In this document: piece after piece, positions 7,747 to 16,570 of the stretch
Layout: every line of letters starts with the position of its first letter
How positions within the stretch are numbered: position 1 is the first letter of the stretch
Assembly (NCBI RefSeq): GCF_027922005.1
Contig: NZ_BSEV01000002.1
Span: 62,001-126,000, forward strand
Length of the DNA: 64,000 nucleotides
Origin: Streptosporangium carneum
Lineage (GTDB): Bacteria > Actinomycetota > Actinomycetes > Streptosporangiales > Streptosporangiaceae
Direction: 5' to 3'
The notes under the pieces: generated by a model
Database searches by the model: none
Told to the model about the DNA's origin: nothing
The model's input: only the letters and a program-made list of their open reading frames with translations
Position numbers and translations under genes: made by a program

Positions 7747-9141
7747 CTAGGAGTCGAACCCGAGGCCCATCCGGTCGAGGGTGCGCAGCCAGAGGTTGCG
7801 GCGGCCCTGGTGGAGGTCGGCCTGGGCGATCGACCAGCGGGTCATCTGGATCCCGACCGAGCGGACCGGCTCGGGCGGGAACGGAAGCGGCTTCTCCTTG
7901 ACCATCCGGAGCTCGGTCCGCTCGGTCCGCTCACCGGCGAGCAGGTCGAGCATGACGTTCGCCCCGAAGCGGGTCGCGCCGACTCCCATGCCGGTGTAGC
8001 CGACGGCGTAGGCGAGACGCCCGCCGTGCGACTGACCGTAGAAGGCGCTGAACCTGCTGCAGGTGTCGATGATGCCGCCCCACCTGTGGGTGAAGCGCAG
8101 ACCGGACAGCTGGGGGAACGTCTCGAAGAAGTGTTCCGCCAGCTTGACGAAGGTCTCGTCGCGCTGTTCGTACTCCGGCTTGATCTTCCCGCCGTTGTAG
8201 TAGACCGCGTCGTAGCCGCCCCAGAGGATCCGGTTGTCCTCGGTCAGGCGGTAGTAGTGGAACTGGTTGGCCGAGTCGCCGACGCCCTGCCGGTTGTGCC
8301 AGCCGACGGAGGCGAGCTGCTCGGCCGAGAGCGGCTCGGTCATCAACGCGTAGTCGTAGACCGGCACCAGGAAGTGCTTCAGCCGCCGCAGCAGCGGCTG
8401 GAACACGCCGGTGCCGAGTGCGACCCTGCCCGCCCTGACGGTGCCGTGCGGGGTGAGCAGTTCCATGCTCGTCCCGGTGTCCCTCATGTGTCTGACCGGC
8501 GTGCGCTCGTAGACGCGCACGCCCAGGGAGAGACAGGCCTGTCTGAGCCCCCAGGCCAGCCGCGCGGGGTCGAGCATGGCGCAGCCGTCGCGCTCCCAGT
8601 GGCCTCCGATGTAGGTGGGCGAGTTCACCTCCGCCCTGACCTGGTCCCTGTCGAGGACGTCGAAGCGGACACCCAGGTCCCTGGCGACCTCGACGCTCTC
8701 GTTCATCTCCTCGAGCTGCCACGGCTCGGTGGCCACGTGCAGCTCGCCGGTGCGCTCGTAGCCGCAGTCGATGCCGTACCTGGCGACGGTCTGGCCGAGC
8801 TCGTCGAGGTTGGTCAGCCCCATGTGCTCCAGGGTGGCGATCTCCTCGGGCCAGCGCTCCAGGCCGTTGGCGATGCCGTGGGTGAGCGTCGCCATCGCGA
8901 AGCCGCCGTTGCGTCCCGAGGCCGCCCAGCCGATCTTGCGTCCCTCGATCAGGACCACGTCGAGCGACGGGTCTCGCTCCTTGGCCATCAGGGCGGTCCA
9001 CAGCCCCGAGAAGCCTCCGCCGACCACCGCGAGGTCGGCGGTCGTGTTTCCGAAGAGCCGCGGCAGCGGCTCGGGTTTCGCCGGACTGTCGAGCCAGTAC
9101 GGCTTGCGCTCCGCGTCAGCAAGAGCCTTCAGCGGATCCAC
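7747..9141 (-). CDS. FAD-dependent amine oxidoreductase (gamma-glutamylputrescine oxidase-like)
   Basis: A 464-residue DAO-superfamily flavoprotein. The Rossmann dinucleotide motif is VVGGGFSGLWTA at residues 39-50, and a C-terminal GYTGMGVGATRFG segment contacts the flavin. The length and the motif GRKIGWAASGRNGG match the PuuB-like oxidases that deaminate putrescine or its glutamylated form to an aldehyde. Neighbours, a polyamine importer and an aminobutyraldehyde-type dehydrogenase, support this role. I chose GTG 9141, with AGGGAAG 9 bp upstream, over a 48-residue longer form that reads through spacer DNA. A hairpin separates it from potC. Confidence 0.85.
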   Translation of the reverse strand: MDPLKALADAERKPYWLDSPAKPEPLPRLFGNTTADLAVVGGGFSGLWTALMAKERDPSLDVVLIEGRKIGWAASGRNGGFAMATLTHGIANGLERWPEEIATLEHMGLTNLDELGQTVARYGIDCGYERTGELHVATEPWQLEEMNESVEVARDLGVRFDVLDRDQVRAEVNSPTYIGGHWERDGCAMLDPARLAWGLRQACLSLGVRVYERTPVRHMRDTGTSMELLTPHGTVRAGRVALGTGVFQPLLRRLKHFLVPVYDYALMTEPLSAEQLASVGWHNRQGVGDSANQFHYYRLTEDNRILWGGYDAVYYNGGKIKPEYEQRDETFVKLAEHFFETFPQLSGLRFTHRWGGIIDTCSRFSAFYGQSHGGRLAYAVGYTGMGVGATRFGANVMLDLLAGERTERTELRMVKEKPLPFPPEPVRSVGIQMTRWSIAQADLHQGRRNLWLRTLDRMGLGFDS

Positions 9142-9271
9142 AAATCTCACTTCCCTACGTGAGTCAAGGTGTTGTTGTGTGTATCGCGGGATCGTGAAGA
9201 TCACGCGCGGGTTCCCCCCGCCTGAATCCGATCTCGCCTCCCTGTTCTCTGCCGAGGATCCTGGTACACCG

Positions 9272-9305
9272 AAGCCCCGCGTCACCCACCGGTGGCACGG
9301 GGCTT
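9272..9305 (-). terminator. hairpin between potC and the oxidase gene
   Basis: Eight-base arms AAGCCCCG and CGGGGCTT enclose an inner palindrome CCACCGGTGG. No clear T-tract follows on the minus strand, so it may attenuate or process rather than fully terminate transcription from the pot genes into the oxidase. Confidence 0.6.
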
Positions 9306-9313
9306 GACGGCAG

Positions 9314-10150
9314 CTAGGTGCGGCGGCGCGCGGTCACCGAGTTGGCCACGGCGATCGCGACGCCTACCGCGAATATAAGCGTTCCCATGATGTTGACCTG
9401 GGGCGGGATCCCGTTTCTCGTGGCGCCCCAGATCCACAGCGGGAACGTCTGGACGGTGCCGCTGGTGAACTGGGTGATCACGAAGTCGTCGATGGACAGC
9501 GCGAACGCCAGCAGCGCGCCCGAGACGACGCCGGGCAGGATCATCGGGAACGTCACCCGCCAGAACGTGGTCCAGGTGGACGCGCCCAGGTCCCTCGCGG
9601 CCTCCTCGACCGACCTGTCGAGCCCGATCACCCTGGCCCGCACGGTGATGGCCACGAAGGACAGCGAGAACAGCACGTGCGCGACGACCACGGTCACGAA
9701 GCCGGTGTCCACGCCGGTGCTGATGAACAGCGACAGCAGGGAGGCGCCCATGACCAGCTCGGGCGAGGCGATGGCGGCGAACAGCACCAGGTTGGTCGCG
9801 CCCTGCCCCCTGAACCGGTGGCGGCCGAGGGCCAGGCCCATGAGCGTGCCGAGCACCGTCGTGATCACCGTGGCGAGCAGGGCGATCCGCAGCGAGTTGA
9901 ACACGGCCTCGGTCAGCTCGGGGTAGTCGCCGAGGCGGGTCCACCACCTGAGGGTGAACCCCTGCCAGGTGACGTTCGACTTGCTCCTGGTGTCGTTGAA
10001 GCCGAACACGACCATGACCGCGATCGGCAGGAACAGCCAGGCGATGACCAGCCAGACGTAGGCCTTGAGCAGCCGGTCGCCGAGCCTGGTCCTGGGACGC
10101 GCGGGCCCGCCCGCCGCCCGCTCCGCGACCGCGCTTTCCCGTACGCTCAT
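9314..10150 (-). CDS. potC: polyamine ABC transporter permease PotC-like
   Basis: A 278-residue inner-membrane permease with six predicted membrane segments. The ABC coupling helix (EAA loop) is EEAARDLGASTWTTFWRVTF. Strings such as FNDTRSKSNVTWQGFTLRWW and FALSIDDFVITQFTSG are diagnostic of PotC/YdcV-type spermidine-putrescine permeases. It starts with ATG 10150, overlapping potB by four bases (ATGA), so the two permeases are coupled. It acts with PotA, PotB and PotD to import polyamines. Confidence 0.92.
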   Translation of the reverse strand: MSVRESAVAERAAGGPARPRTRLGDRLLKAYVWLVIAWLFLPIAVMVVFGFNDTRSKSNVTWQGFTLRWWTRLGDYPELTEAVFNSLRIALLATVITTVLGTLMGLALGRHRFRGQGATNLVLFAAIASPELVMGASLLSLFISTGVDTGFVTVVVAHVLFSLSFVAITVRARVIGLDRSVEEAARDLGASTWTTFWRVTFPMILPGVVSGALLAFALSIDDFVITQFTSGTVQTFPLWIWGATRNGIPPQVNIMGTLIFAVGVAIAVANSVTARRRT

Positions 10151-10998
10151 CGGGCCGCCGCCTCCAGCACGTTCTCGGTGCCCAGCGCCCTGGCGTAGGC
10201 GAAGATGCCGATCAGCATCGCCGCCATCAGCGTGAACGACAGGGCCGACGCGACCGGGTAGTCCTGGTTGGTCAGGTACTCGATCTGGATGATGTTGCCG
10301 ATCATCGTGTTCGCCGGGCCGCCGAGGATCCCGGCGTTGACGTAGTCCGCCGTCATCGGGACGAAGGTCATCAGCACCCCGGCGAACACGCCGGGCAGCG
10401 ACAGCGGCAGCACGATCTTGGCGAACGCCTCCCGCTTGGAGGCGTAGAGGTCCTGGGCGGCCTCGATCACTCGGGGGTCGACCCGTTCGAGCGCCACGTA
10501 GATCGGCAGGATCATGAACGGCAGGTAGTTGTAGACCAGCCCGCCGATCACCGCGGTCGTGGTCTGCAGGATGTGGAAGTCGTCGGGCAGCAGGCCCGTC
10601 GACTTCAGCGGCGACAGCAGCAGGCCGTCGTCGGCCAGCAGGAACTTCCACGAGATCGTGCGCAGCACGAACGAGACGAAGAACGGCAGCAGCACCAGCA
10701 GCAGGTAGGTGGACTTGCGCGCGCCGCCCCTGAAGGCGATCCAGTAGGCCATCGGGTAGGCCATCGCCACGGAGACGACCGTGGCCACCAGGCCGTAGCC
10801 CACCGAGCGCAGGAACTGCGTCCGGTACTGCGCCAGGGCCTCGCCGTACACCGAGACGTTGAACGTCTGGACGAAGCCGTTGACGATGTCGCCCTCCTGG
10901 GTGGAGACCGAGGCCATGAAGACCATCGGCACCACCAGGAAGATCAACAACCACATGCCGCCGGGCAGGATGAGCAGGTAGGGGGTGAGGCGCTTCAC
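10147..10998 (-). CDS. potB: polyamine ABC transporter permease PotB-like
   Basis: A 283-residue permease with six membrane segments, starting at GTG 10998. Its EAA loop is EAAQDLYASKREAFAKIVLP. The periplasmic region with ISWKFLLADDGLL and the PFMILPIYVALERVD segment match PotB/YdcU. The gene follows the binding-protein gene by 13 bp and overlaps potC by 4 bp, fitting an ordered potA-potD-potB-potC operon. Confidence 0.92.
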   Translation of the reverse strand: MKRLTPYLLILPGGMWLLIFLVVPMVFMASVSTQEGDIVNGFVQTFNVSVYGEALAQYRTQFLRSVGYGLVATVVSVAMAYPMAYWIAFRGGARKSTYLLLVLLPFFVSFVLRTISWKFLLADDGLLLSPLKSTGLLPDDFHILQTTTAVIGGLVYNYLPFMILPIYVALERVDPRVIEAAQDLYASKREAFAKIVLPLSLPGVFAGVLMTFVPMTADYVNAGILGGPANTMIGNIIQIEYLTNQDYPVASALSFTLMAAMLIGIFAYARALGTENVLEAAAR

Positions 10999-11011
10999 CG
11001 GTGGCTCGCCG

Positions 11012-12253
11012 CTAACCCTGGGTGATCGGTTGGAAGATGGACTCGAGGACCTTCTCCTCGGCCGGGGTCAGCGGCTTGTAGGAGCGCAGCCTGGCCATGT
11101 CGGCCTCCGCGGGGTAGATCATCGGGCTGTTGGCCAGCTGCTCCAGGGAGGTCTTCTCGTCCCCGGACTTCGTGGCCGCGTCGGCCAGGACCAGGTCCTT
11201 GGTCGCGGGCACCGGGGTGATGTAGTTGATGGCCTCGACCAGCATGGTGGCGATCTTCGGCTGGTAGACGTAGTCCATCAGCGTCAGCGCGTCCACCGGG
11301 TTCTGCGCGGTCTTGGGGATGCACATGTTGTCCGTCCAGATCGTGCCGCCCTCCTGGGGGATCACGAACTTCAGGTCCTTGCCCTCGGCGACCTGCTGGA
11401 AGATGTCGCCCGACCAGGCCATGGTGATCCACAGGTCGCCCCTGGCGAGTGCGTCGACGTAGTCGTTCTCGTAGTACTTGCGCACGAGCCCGGCGTCGCG
11501 CTGCGCCTTGAGCTTCTCCCCCGCCTTCCGCCAGTCGGCCTCGGTCGCCTTGTCGGGGTCGACGCCCAGCGCGAACAGCCCGAAGTTGGCGATCTCCTGG
11601 CTGTCGGACATCATGCCGACCTTGCCCTTGTACTTGGGGTTGAAGAGGTCCTCGATGCTCTTGACCTCGTCGACGTACTTGGGGTTGTAGGCGATGCCGG
11701 TCAGGCCGACCGTCCACGGGATCGTGTGGGTGTTGTTCGGGTCCCAGATCGGGTTCTTGACCTTCTGGGCGGCGTTCGCGGCGAAGTTGGGCAGCTTGGA
11801 GTGGTCCAGCGGAACCAGGTAGCCCAGCTGGATCGCCCTGCCGAGGTGGATGCCGTTGGTCAGCACCATCAGGTCGTAGCCGATGTCGTTGCCCGCAGCG
11901 AGCAGCGGCTGGGCCTTGCCGAAGAACGACGGGTTGTCCTGGATGGCCTCCTGGTAGGTGACCTGGATGCCGGTGTCGGCGGTGAACATCTCCAGCGACG
12001 GGTACTTCTTGCCGTCCTTGTCGATGTACAGCGGCCAGTTGGCGAAGCGCAGGGTGCCGTTCTTCTTCTTCGAGGTCCAGTAGTCGGCGGCGGCGTCCTT
12101 CGAGGGGGCGGCGGCCTTCTTGCCCTGGATGCCGCAGCCCGCCAGGGCCAGGCCCGCGGCCGAGAGCCCGGCCAGTCGGAGGGCGTCGCGGCGGGTGACC
12201 GAGCGGCTCTGCGTCAGCCCGCGCAGAAAGGCCGGGTTCGTGCGAGGATCCAT
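11012..12253 (-). CDS. potD: polyamine-binding lipoprotein PotD-like
   Basis: A 413-residue solute-binding protein. The N-terminus has twin arginines at 21-22 (SVTRRDALRLAGL) followed by a lipobox ending in Cys40 (LALAGC), which suggests Tat export and lipidation. The mature domain has FANWPLYIDKDGK, a polyamine-binding PotD feature, and WSGDIFQQ. I chose ATG 12253 with GGAAG upstream; a TTG at 12265 overlaps the potA stop but would have its ribosome site too close. It delivers putrescine or spermidine to PotBC. Confidence 0.9.
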   Translation of the reverse strand: MDPRTNPAFLRGLTQSRSVTRRDALRLAGLSAAGLALAGCGIQGKKAAAPSKDAAADYWTSKKKNGTLRFANWPLYIDKDGKKYPSLEMFTADTGIQVTYQEAIQDNPSFFGKAQPLLAAGNDIGYDLMVLTNGIHLGRAIQLGYLVPLDHSKLPNFAANAAQKVKNPIWDPNNTHTIPWTVGLTGIAYNPKYVDEVKSIEDLFNPKYKGKVGMMSDSQEIANFGLFALGVDPDKATEADWRKAGEKLKAQRDAGLVRKYYENDYVDALARGDLWITMAWSGDIFQQVAEGKDLKFVIPQEGGTIWTDNMCIPKTAQNPVDALTLMDYVYQPKIATMLVEAINYITPVPATKDLVLADAATKSGDEKTSLEQLANSPMIYPAEADMARLRSYKPLTPAEEKVLESIFQPITQG

Positions 12254-12261
12254 GACTTTAC

Positions 12262-13425
12262 TCAACTTCCGATCGCGTACGAGTGGCGCGGCTGCCAGGA
12301 CAGCCAGACGGCCTCGCCGCGCTCGGCCGTGCTCGTGCTGTCAAGCGCGTTCTGCTGAAAGACGGTGATCTCCGCGCCGTCGGCGAGGCGCACCGCGTAG
12401 CTGTTGTAGAGGCCCAGGTAGACGACCTCGGAGACGGTGCCGCGCACCGCGCTGACCTCGCCCCCCGGCTCCTCGGCGGAAATCGTGATCTTCTCGGGGC
12501 GCACGGTCACCGTGACGTCGTCTCCGGCCCTGTGCGCGTCTCCCGCCACCAGGATCCGGCCCTCGTCGCCCGCCCGAAGCACGGCGCAGCCGGAGGCGAC
12601 CCGGTCGACGGTCCCGCCGAGCAGGTTGGAGGTGCCGATGAACCCGGCCACGAACGCGGTCGCGGGGCGTTCGTAGATCTCGCGGGGCGCGGCGAGCTGT
12701 TCGACCAGGCCGTCGTTCATGACGGCGATGCGGTCGCTCATGGTGAGCGCCTCGCTCTGGTCGTGGGTGACGTAGACGAAGGTGATGCCGACCTCGCGCT
12801 GGATCCGCTTGAGCTCGATCTGCATGGCCTGGCGGAGCTTGAGGTCGAGGGCGCCGAGCGGCTCGTCCAGCAGGAGCGCGCGGGGGTTGTTGACCAGGGC
12901 GCGGGCCAGGGCGACCCGCTGCTGCTGGCCGCCGGACATCTCCCTGGGGCGGCGCTTCTCGCGGCCTGTGAGGTCCACGATCTCCAGCATCTCGCCGACG
13001 CGGCGCTTGATCTCGGCCGCGGCCACCTTCTTGCGTCTGAGGCCGAAGGCGACGTTCTCCCAGACGTTCATGTGCGGGAACAGCGCGTAGGACTGGAAGA
13101 CCATGTTCACGTCGCGCTTGTTGGGGGGGACGTCGGTGACGTCCTGGCCGTGCAGCCGCACCGTGCCCCGCGACGGGTCCTCGAAACCGGCGATCATGCG
13201 CATGGTGGTCGTCTTGCCGCAGCCGGAGGGCCCGAGGAGCGAGAAGAACTCGCCCTCGGAGATGGTCATCGTGATCCCCTTGACCGCCTGGACGACCTCG
13301 CCGTGGGCGAGATACTCCTTGACGACTCCGGCGAGTTCGATGGCGGGCACCGGGGGTGAGTCGGGGGCGGGGGCAGTGGCCGCCGCCCCCGCCGCTCCTT
13401 CTGTGCCCGCCTGGATTTCGGTCAT
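12262..13425 (-). CDS. potA: polyamine ABC transporter ATPase PotA-like
   Basis: A 387-residue ATPase. Walker A is GPSGCGKT (residues 65-72), the signature is [15 protein letters not shown], Walker B is ALLLDEPLGALD, and the H-loop is VTHDQSEAL. After about residue 260 comes a TOBE domain of normal length, in contrast to the second PotA-like protein at the right edge. The first 28 residues are an Ala/Pro-rich extension. It lies 25 bp after the aldehyde dehydrogenase gene and heads the pot genes. Confidence 0.93.
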   Translation of the reverse strand: MTEIQAGTEGAAGAAATAPAPDSPPVPAIELAGVVKEYLAHGEVVQAVKGITMTISEGEFFSLLGPSGCGKTTTMRMIAGFEDPSRGTVRLHGQDVTDVPPNKRDVNMVFQSYALFPHMNVWENVAFGLRRKKVAAAEIKRRVGEMLEIVDLTGREKRRPREMSGGQQQRVALARALVNNPRALLLDEPLGALDLKLRQAMQIELKRIQREVGITFVYVTHDQSEALTMSDRIAVMNDGLVEQLAAPREIYERPATAFVAGFIGTSNLLGGTVDRVASGCAVLRAGDEGRILVAGDAHRAGDDVTVTVRPEKITISAEEPGGEVSAVRGTVSEVVYLGLYNSYAVRLADGAEITVFQQNALDSTSTAERGEAVWLSWQPRHSYAIGS

Positions 13426-13450
13426 TCCAGGCTTATCCCTCTGTTCGCGG

Positions 13451-14908
13451 CTATTCGCCGATGTAGTGCATAACGTGCTTAACGCGAAGGTAGTCGTGAA
13501 GGCCGAAAACCGACAGGTCCTTACCGTACCCGGAGTGCTTGAAACCTCCGTGCGGCATCTCGGAGACGAACGGGATGTGGGTGTTCACCCACACGACGCC
13601 GAAGTCGAGACGCTTCGAGACCCGCATCGCCCTGCCGTGGTCGGAGGTCCAGACCGAGCTGGACAGGCCGTACCTGACGCCGTTGGCCTTGGCGACCGCG
13701 TCGGCCTCGTCGGAGAAGGTCTGGACGGTGATGACCGGCCCGAAGACCTCGTTCTGCACCATCTCGTCGTCCTGCTGGAGGCCGTCCACGACGGTCGGGG
13801 CGAAGAAGTAACCCTTGTCGCCGACCTGGTGGCCGCCGGTCAGCACCTTGGCGTGGCCCGGGACCCGCTCGAAGAAGCCCGCGACCCTGGCCAGCTGGGC
13901 GGCGTTGTTGAGCGGGCCGTACAGGGCGTCCTCGTCGGCCAGGTCGCCGGTCACGGTGTTCGCCGCCGCCTCGGTGAGCGCGGTGACGAACTCGTCGTGG
14001 ACGTCCTCGTGGACCAGCACCCGGCAGGCCGCGGTGCAGTCCTGGCCCGCGTTGTACAGCCCCGCGGTCGCGATGGCCTCGGCGGCCGCCTTGAGGTCCC
14101 TGACGTCGTCGAAGACCACGACGGGGGCCTTGCCACCCAGCTCCAGGTGGACCCGCTTGAGGTCCTCGGCCGCCGACCTGGCCACGGCCATGCCCGCGCC
14201 GACCGAACCGGTGATCGCGACCATCTGGGCGGTCGGGTGGCCCACGACGAGGGCGCCGGTCTCCCGGTCGCCGACGACGACGTTGAAGACGCCCTTCGGC
14301 AGGATCTCACCGATGATCTCGGCCAGCTTGACCGTGGAGACCGGGGTGGTGTCCGAGGGCTTGAGCACGACGGTGTTGCCGGCGGCGAGCGCGGGGGCGA
14401 TCTTCCAGACCGCCATCATCATCGGGTAGTTCCAGGGCGTGACCTGGCCGATGACGCCGATCGGCTCGTGCCTGATGACGGAGGTGTGGTCGGCGAGGAA
14501 CTCGCCGGACGTCGGCCCCTCGAGCGTGCGCGCCGCGCCCGCGAAGAACCGGAAGTGGTCGGCGGCGACCGGGGTCTCGTCCTCGGCCATGCGGGCGCGC
14601 GGCTTACCGGTGTTGAGGCACTCGGCCTCGTTCAGCTCCTCGGCCCTGGCGTCGATGGCGTCGGCGACCTTGAGCAGCAGGTTGGCGCGTTCTCCCGGTG
14701 TGGTCTGGCTCCACGCCTCGAAGGCGGCGGCCGCCGCGGCGTAGGCCGCGTCGACGTCCTCGGGACCGGACACGGGCGCCTGGAGATAGGCCTGCCCGGT
14801 GCAGGGATCGACGACGTCGGAGAATCGTCCGCTCCTGGCGTCCACGAGCTCACCGTTGACGTAGTTTCGCAGGCGGGCGAGTTCACGGTTCTCAACCGGG
14901 GTGGTCAC
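13451..14908 (-). CDS. aldehyde dehydrogenase, gamma-aminobutyraldehyde type
   Basis: A 485-residue NAD(P)-dependent aldehyde dehydrogenase. Catalytic residues are visible as Glu256 (LELGGK) and Cys291 (GQDC, the 'NAGQDCTA' form found in aminobutyraldehyde and betaine-aldehyde dehydrogenases). NAD-binding TPWNYP and ITGSVGAG are intact. It would oxidise the aldehyde made from putrescine to GABA or its derivative. GTG 14908 has a perfect AGGAGG 6 bp upstream; the longer reading is spacer. First gene of the polyamine operon, divergent from the Lrp/AsnC regulator. Confidence 0.92.
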   Translation of the reverse strand: MTTPVENRELARLRNYVNGELVDARSGRFSDVVDPCTGQAYLQAPVSGPEDVDAAYAAAAAAFEAWSQTTPGERANLLLKVADAIDARAEELNEAECLNTGKPRARMAEDETPVAADHFRFFAGAARTLEGPTSGEFLADHTSVIRHEPIGVIGQVTPWNYPMMMAVWKIAPALAAGNTVVLKPSDTTPVSTVKLAEIIGEILPKGVFNVVVGDRETGALVVGHPTAQMVAITGSVGAGMAVARSAAEDLKRVHLELGGKAPVVVFDDVRDLKAAAEAIATAGLYNAGQDCTAACRVLVHEDVHDEFVTALTEAAANTVTGDLADEDALYGPLNNAAQLARVAGFFERVPGHAKVLTGGHQVGDKGYFFAPTVVDGLQQDDEMVQNEVFGPVITVQTFSDEADAVAKANGVRYGLSSSVWTSDHGRAMRVSKRLDFGVVWVNTHIPFVSEMPHGGFKHSGYGKDLSVFGLHDYLRVKHVMHYIGE

Positions 14909-14976
14909 CGTTGACCTCCTAGTGCTTTGGGGCTGAGTTGTCGCGACTCTTACAGAGTAGAGATCGCAGGACAAGG

Positions 14977-15012
14977 GATTTCGTTGTTAAGATACCAAAT
15001 TGCTACGAAATC
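14977..15012. promoter_or_regulatory. inverted repeat, candidate Lrp/AsnC operator
   Basis: Exact 8-bp arms GATTTCGT (14977-14984) and ACGAAATC (15005-15012) are separated by 20 AT-rich bases, in the 194-bp gap between the divergent dehydrogenase and regulator genes. A TTGACA-like hexamer overlaps its right edge at 15015-15020. Lrp-family octamers commonly bind such spaced palindromes. Confidence 0.6.
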
Positions 15013-15102
15013 GCTTGACAGAGACCCGAGAACTGACAGCATGTCGCCTCGGGGCCGCGAGATCGCGGCGACATCCACGCACCATGACGCCAGGGAGCGC
15101 GC

Positions 15103-15597
15103 ATGACGACGCCACCCAAGGTACGCCGCGACAACGACGGCAGACCCGGTCCGGTCGTCCTCGACGAGATCTCCAAAAAGATCATCGAGCAGTTGCAGTC
15201 GGACGGGCGCAAGCCGTACGCCGCGATCGGAAAGGCCGTCGGCCTGTCCGAGGCCGCCGTGCGCCAGCGGGTCCAGCGGCTGATCGACGGCGGCGTCATG
15301 CAGATCGTCGCGGTCACCGACCCGCTGACCCTCGGCTTCCCCCGCCAGGCGTTGATCGGCATCAAGTGCGAGGGCGACCTGGAGGCGGTCGCCGACGAGC
15401 TGTCGGCCATCGCGGAGATCGACTACGTCGTCCTGACCGCCGGATCGCTGGACATCATGGTCGAGACGGTCTGCGAGAGCGACCAGCACCTGCTGGAGAT
15501 CCTGGGAAAGATCCGCGCCATCCCCGCGGTCCGCGGCACCGAGACGTTCGTCTACCTCAAGCTCCACAAACAGACCTACTCCTGGGGCACCCGCTGA
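15103..15597 (+). CDS. Lrp/AsnC-family transcriptional regulator
   Basis: A 164-residue regulator. Residues about 19-75 form the AsnC helix-turn-helix (LDEISKKIIEQLQSDGRK, then IGKAVGLSEAAVRQRVQRL), followed by the RAM/AsnC ligand-binding domain with GSLDIMVE and the conserved LTAG-like segment. It is divergent from the polyamine operon, with a candidate operator between, and most likely controls that operon in response to an amine or amino acid. A GGGAG site precedes the ATG. Direction of control, activation or repression, is not visible. Confidence 0.92.
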   Translation: MTTPPKVRRDNDGRPGPVVLDEISKKIIEQLQSDGRKPYAAIGKAVGLSEAAVRQRVQRLIDGGVMQIVAVTDPLTLGFPRQALIGIKCEGDLEAVADELSAIAEIDYVVLTAGSLDIMVETVCESDQHLLEILGKIRAIPAVRGTETFVYLKLHKQTYSWGTR

Positions 15598-15762
15598 CCC
15601 TCCGCCTCCGGCCCGCCGCCCCCGGCCCGCCGCGCCTCGGGGGGCGGACGCCGTACGGCCCGCGTGAGCCGTCCGGCTCCGTGTCCGGCGGCCACGAGAA
15701 CGCCCGAGGGCGGAGAGAGAACTCCCACCGCACCTTCTGTTAACTTTATTTCCTGATCGCTA

Positions 15763-15795
15763 CCGTTTCCCCTGGCGACAATGGGATGGAAACGG
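15763..15795. promoter_or_regulatory. inverted repeat upstream of ABC exporter
   Basis: Exact 8-bp arms CCGTTTCC (15763-15770) and GGAAACGG (15788-15795) lie 25 bp before the ATPase start, flanked by CTACCGT and ACGGTAG. The position suits an operator or a leader hairpin for the exporter operon. Confidence 0.5.
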
Positions 15796-15819
15796 GTGAT
15801 CACGGTAGTGTTACCAGCC

Positions 15820-16530
15820 ATGCGGCTCTCGAAGGTGTCCTTCCGATACTCCCGCCGCGGTCCCTGGGTTCTGCGGGACGTCGAGCTCGCGATCCGCCCC
15901 GGTTCCGTCGTCGAGGTCACCGGCCGCAACGGCGCGGGCAAGTCCACCCTGCTGCGCCTGCTGGCGGGGATCGTCCCGCCCTCCAAGGGGTCGATCTCCG
16001 AACGGCCCCGCGTCGTCGGCTACGCCCCCGACGTCTTCCCCGTCGACCAGCCGTTCACCGTCACCGCCTACCTGACCCACATGGCCAGGATCCGCGGCGT
16101 CTCCCCCGGCGCCATGGAGCGGCTGGCCGAGAGGCTGGACGCCGCCCACCTGCTGGAGCAGCCGCTCGGCGACCTGTCGAAGGGCAGCGCGCAGAAGATC
16201 GGCCTGATCCAGTCGCTGCTGGCCCCGCCGGGTCTGCTGATCCTGGACGAGCCCTTCGCCGGACTGGACGCCCACACCCGCACGGAACTCCCGGTGATCA
16301 TCGGTGAGGTCGCGGCGGCGGGCGGGATCGTCGTGGTGAGCGACCACCAGAACCAGCTGGAGAACTTCCCCGGAGCCGACCACTGGCTGGTCGCGGGCGG
16401 CACCGTGGCCGTCGAAGCCGGGGAACGCCTCCGGCAGGCGGTCATCGAGGTGCTCGTCGACGCCGAACATGCCGACGAGGTCGAACAGAAACTCCGCGCC
16501 GACGGCTACACGACCAGGCGGACCGCATGA
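15820..16530 (+). CDS. ABC transporter ATP-binding protein
   Basis: A 236-residue ATPase. Walker A is GRNGAGKS (residues 35-42). The signature motif is LSKGSAQKIGL, a departure from LSGGQ at the second Gly and Gln. Walker B is LLILDEPFAGLD, and the H-loop His lies in VVSDHQNQ. It forms an operon with the membrane gene starting 40 bp downstream and is likely an exporter of the CcmA/drug-export subclass. I chose ATG 15820; an in-frame GTG at 15796 would add 8 residues. Confidence 0.88.
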   Translation: MRLSKVSFRYSRRGPWVLRDVELAIRPGSVVEVTGRNGAGKSTLLRLLAGIVPPSKGSISERPRVVGYAPDVFPVDQPFTVTAYLTHMARIRGVSPGAMERLAERLDAAHLLEQPLGDLSKGSAQKIGLIQSLLAPPGLLILDEPFAGLDAHTRTELPVIIGEVAAAGGIVVVSDHQNQLENFPGADHWLVAGGTVAVEAGERLRQAVIEVLVDAEHADEVEQKLRADGYTTRRTA

Positions 16531-16570
16531 CCGCCCGACGCCTGCCACGGCACACGACCCGGAGAGGCGA

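Noticed and set aside
7621-9162. 513-codon plus-strand ORF opposite the FAD oxidase
   Set aside because: Antisense shadow of a strongly conserved flavoprotein; composition is the usual mirrored high-GC pattern.
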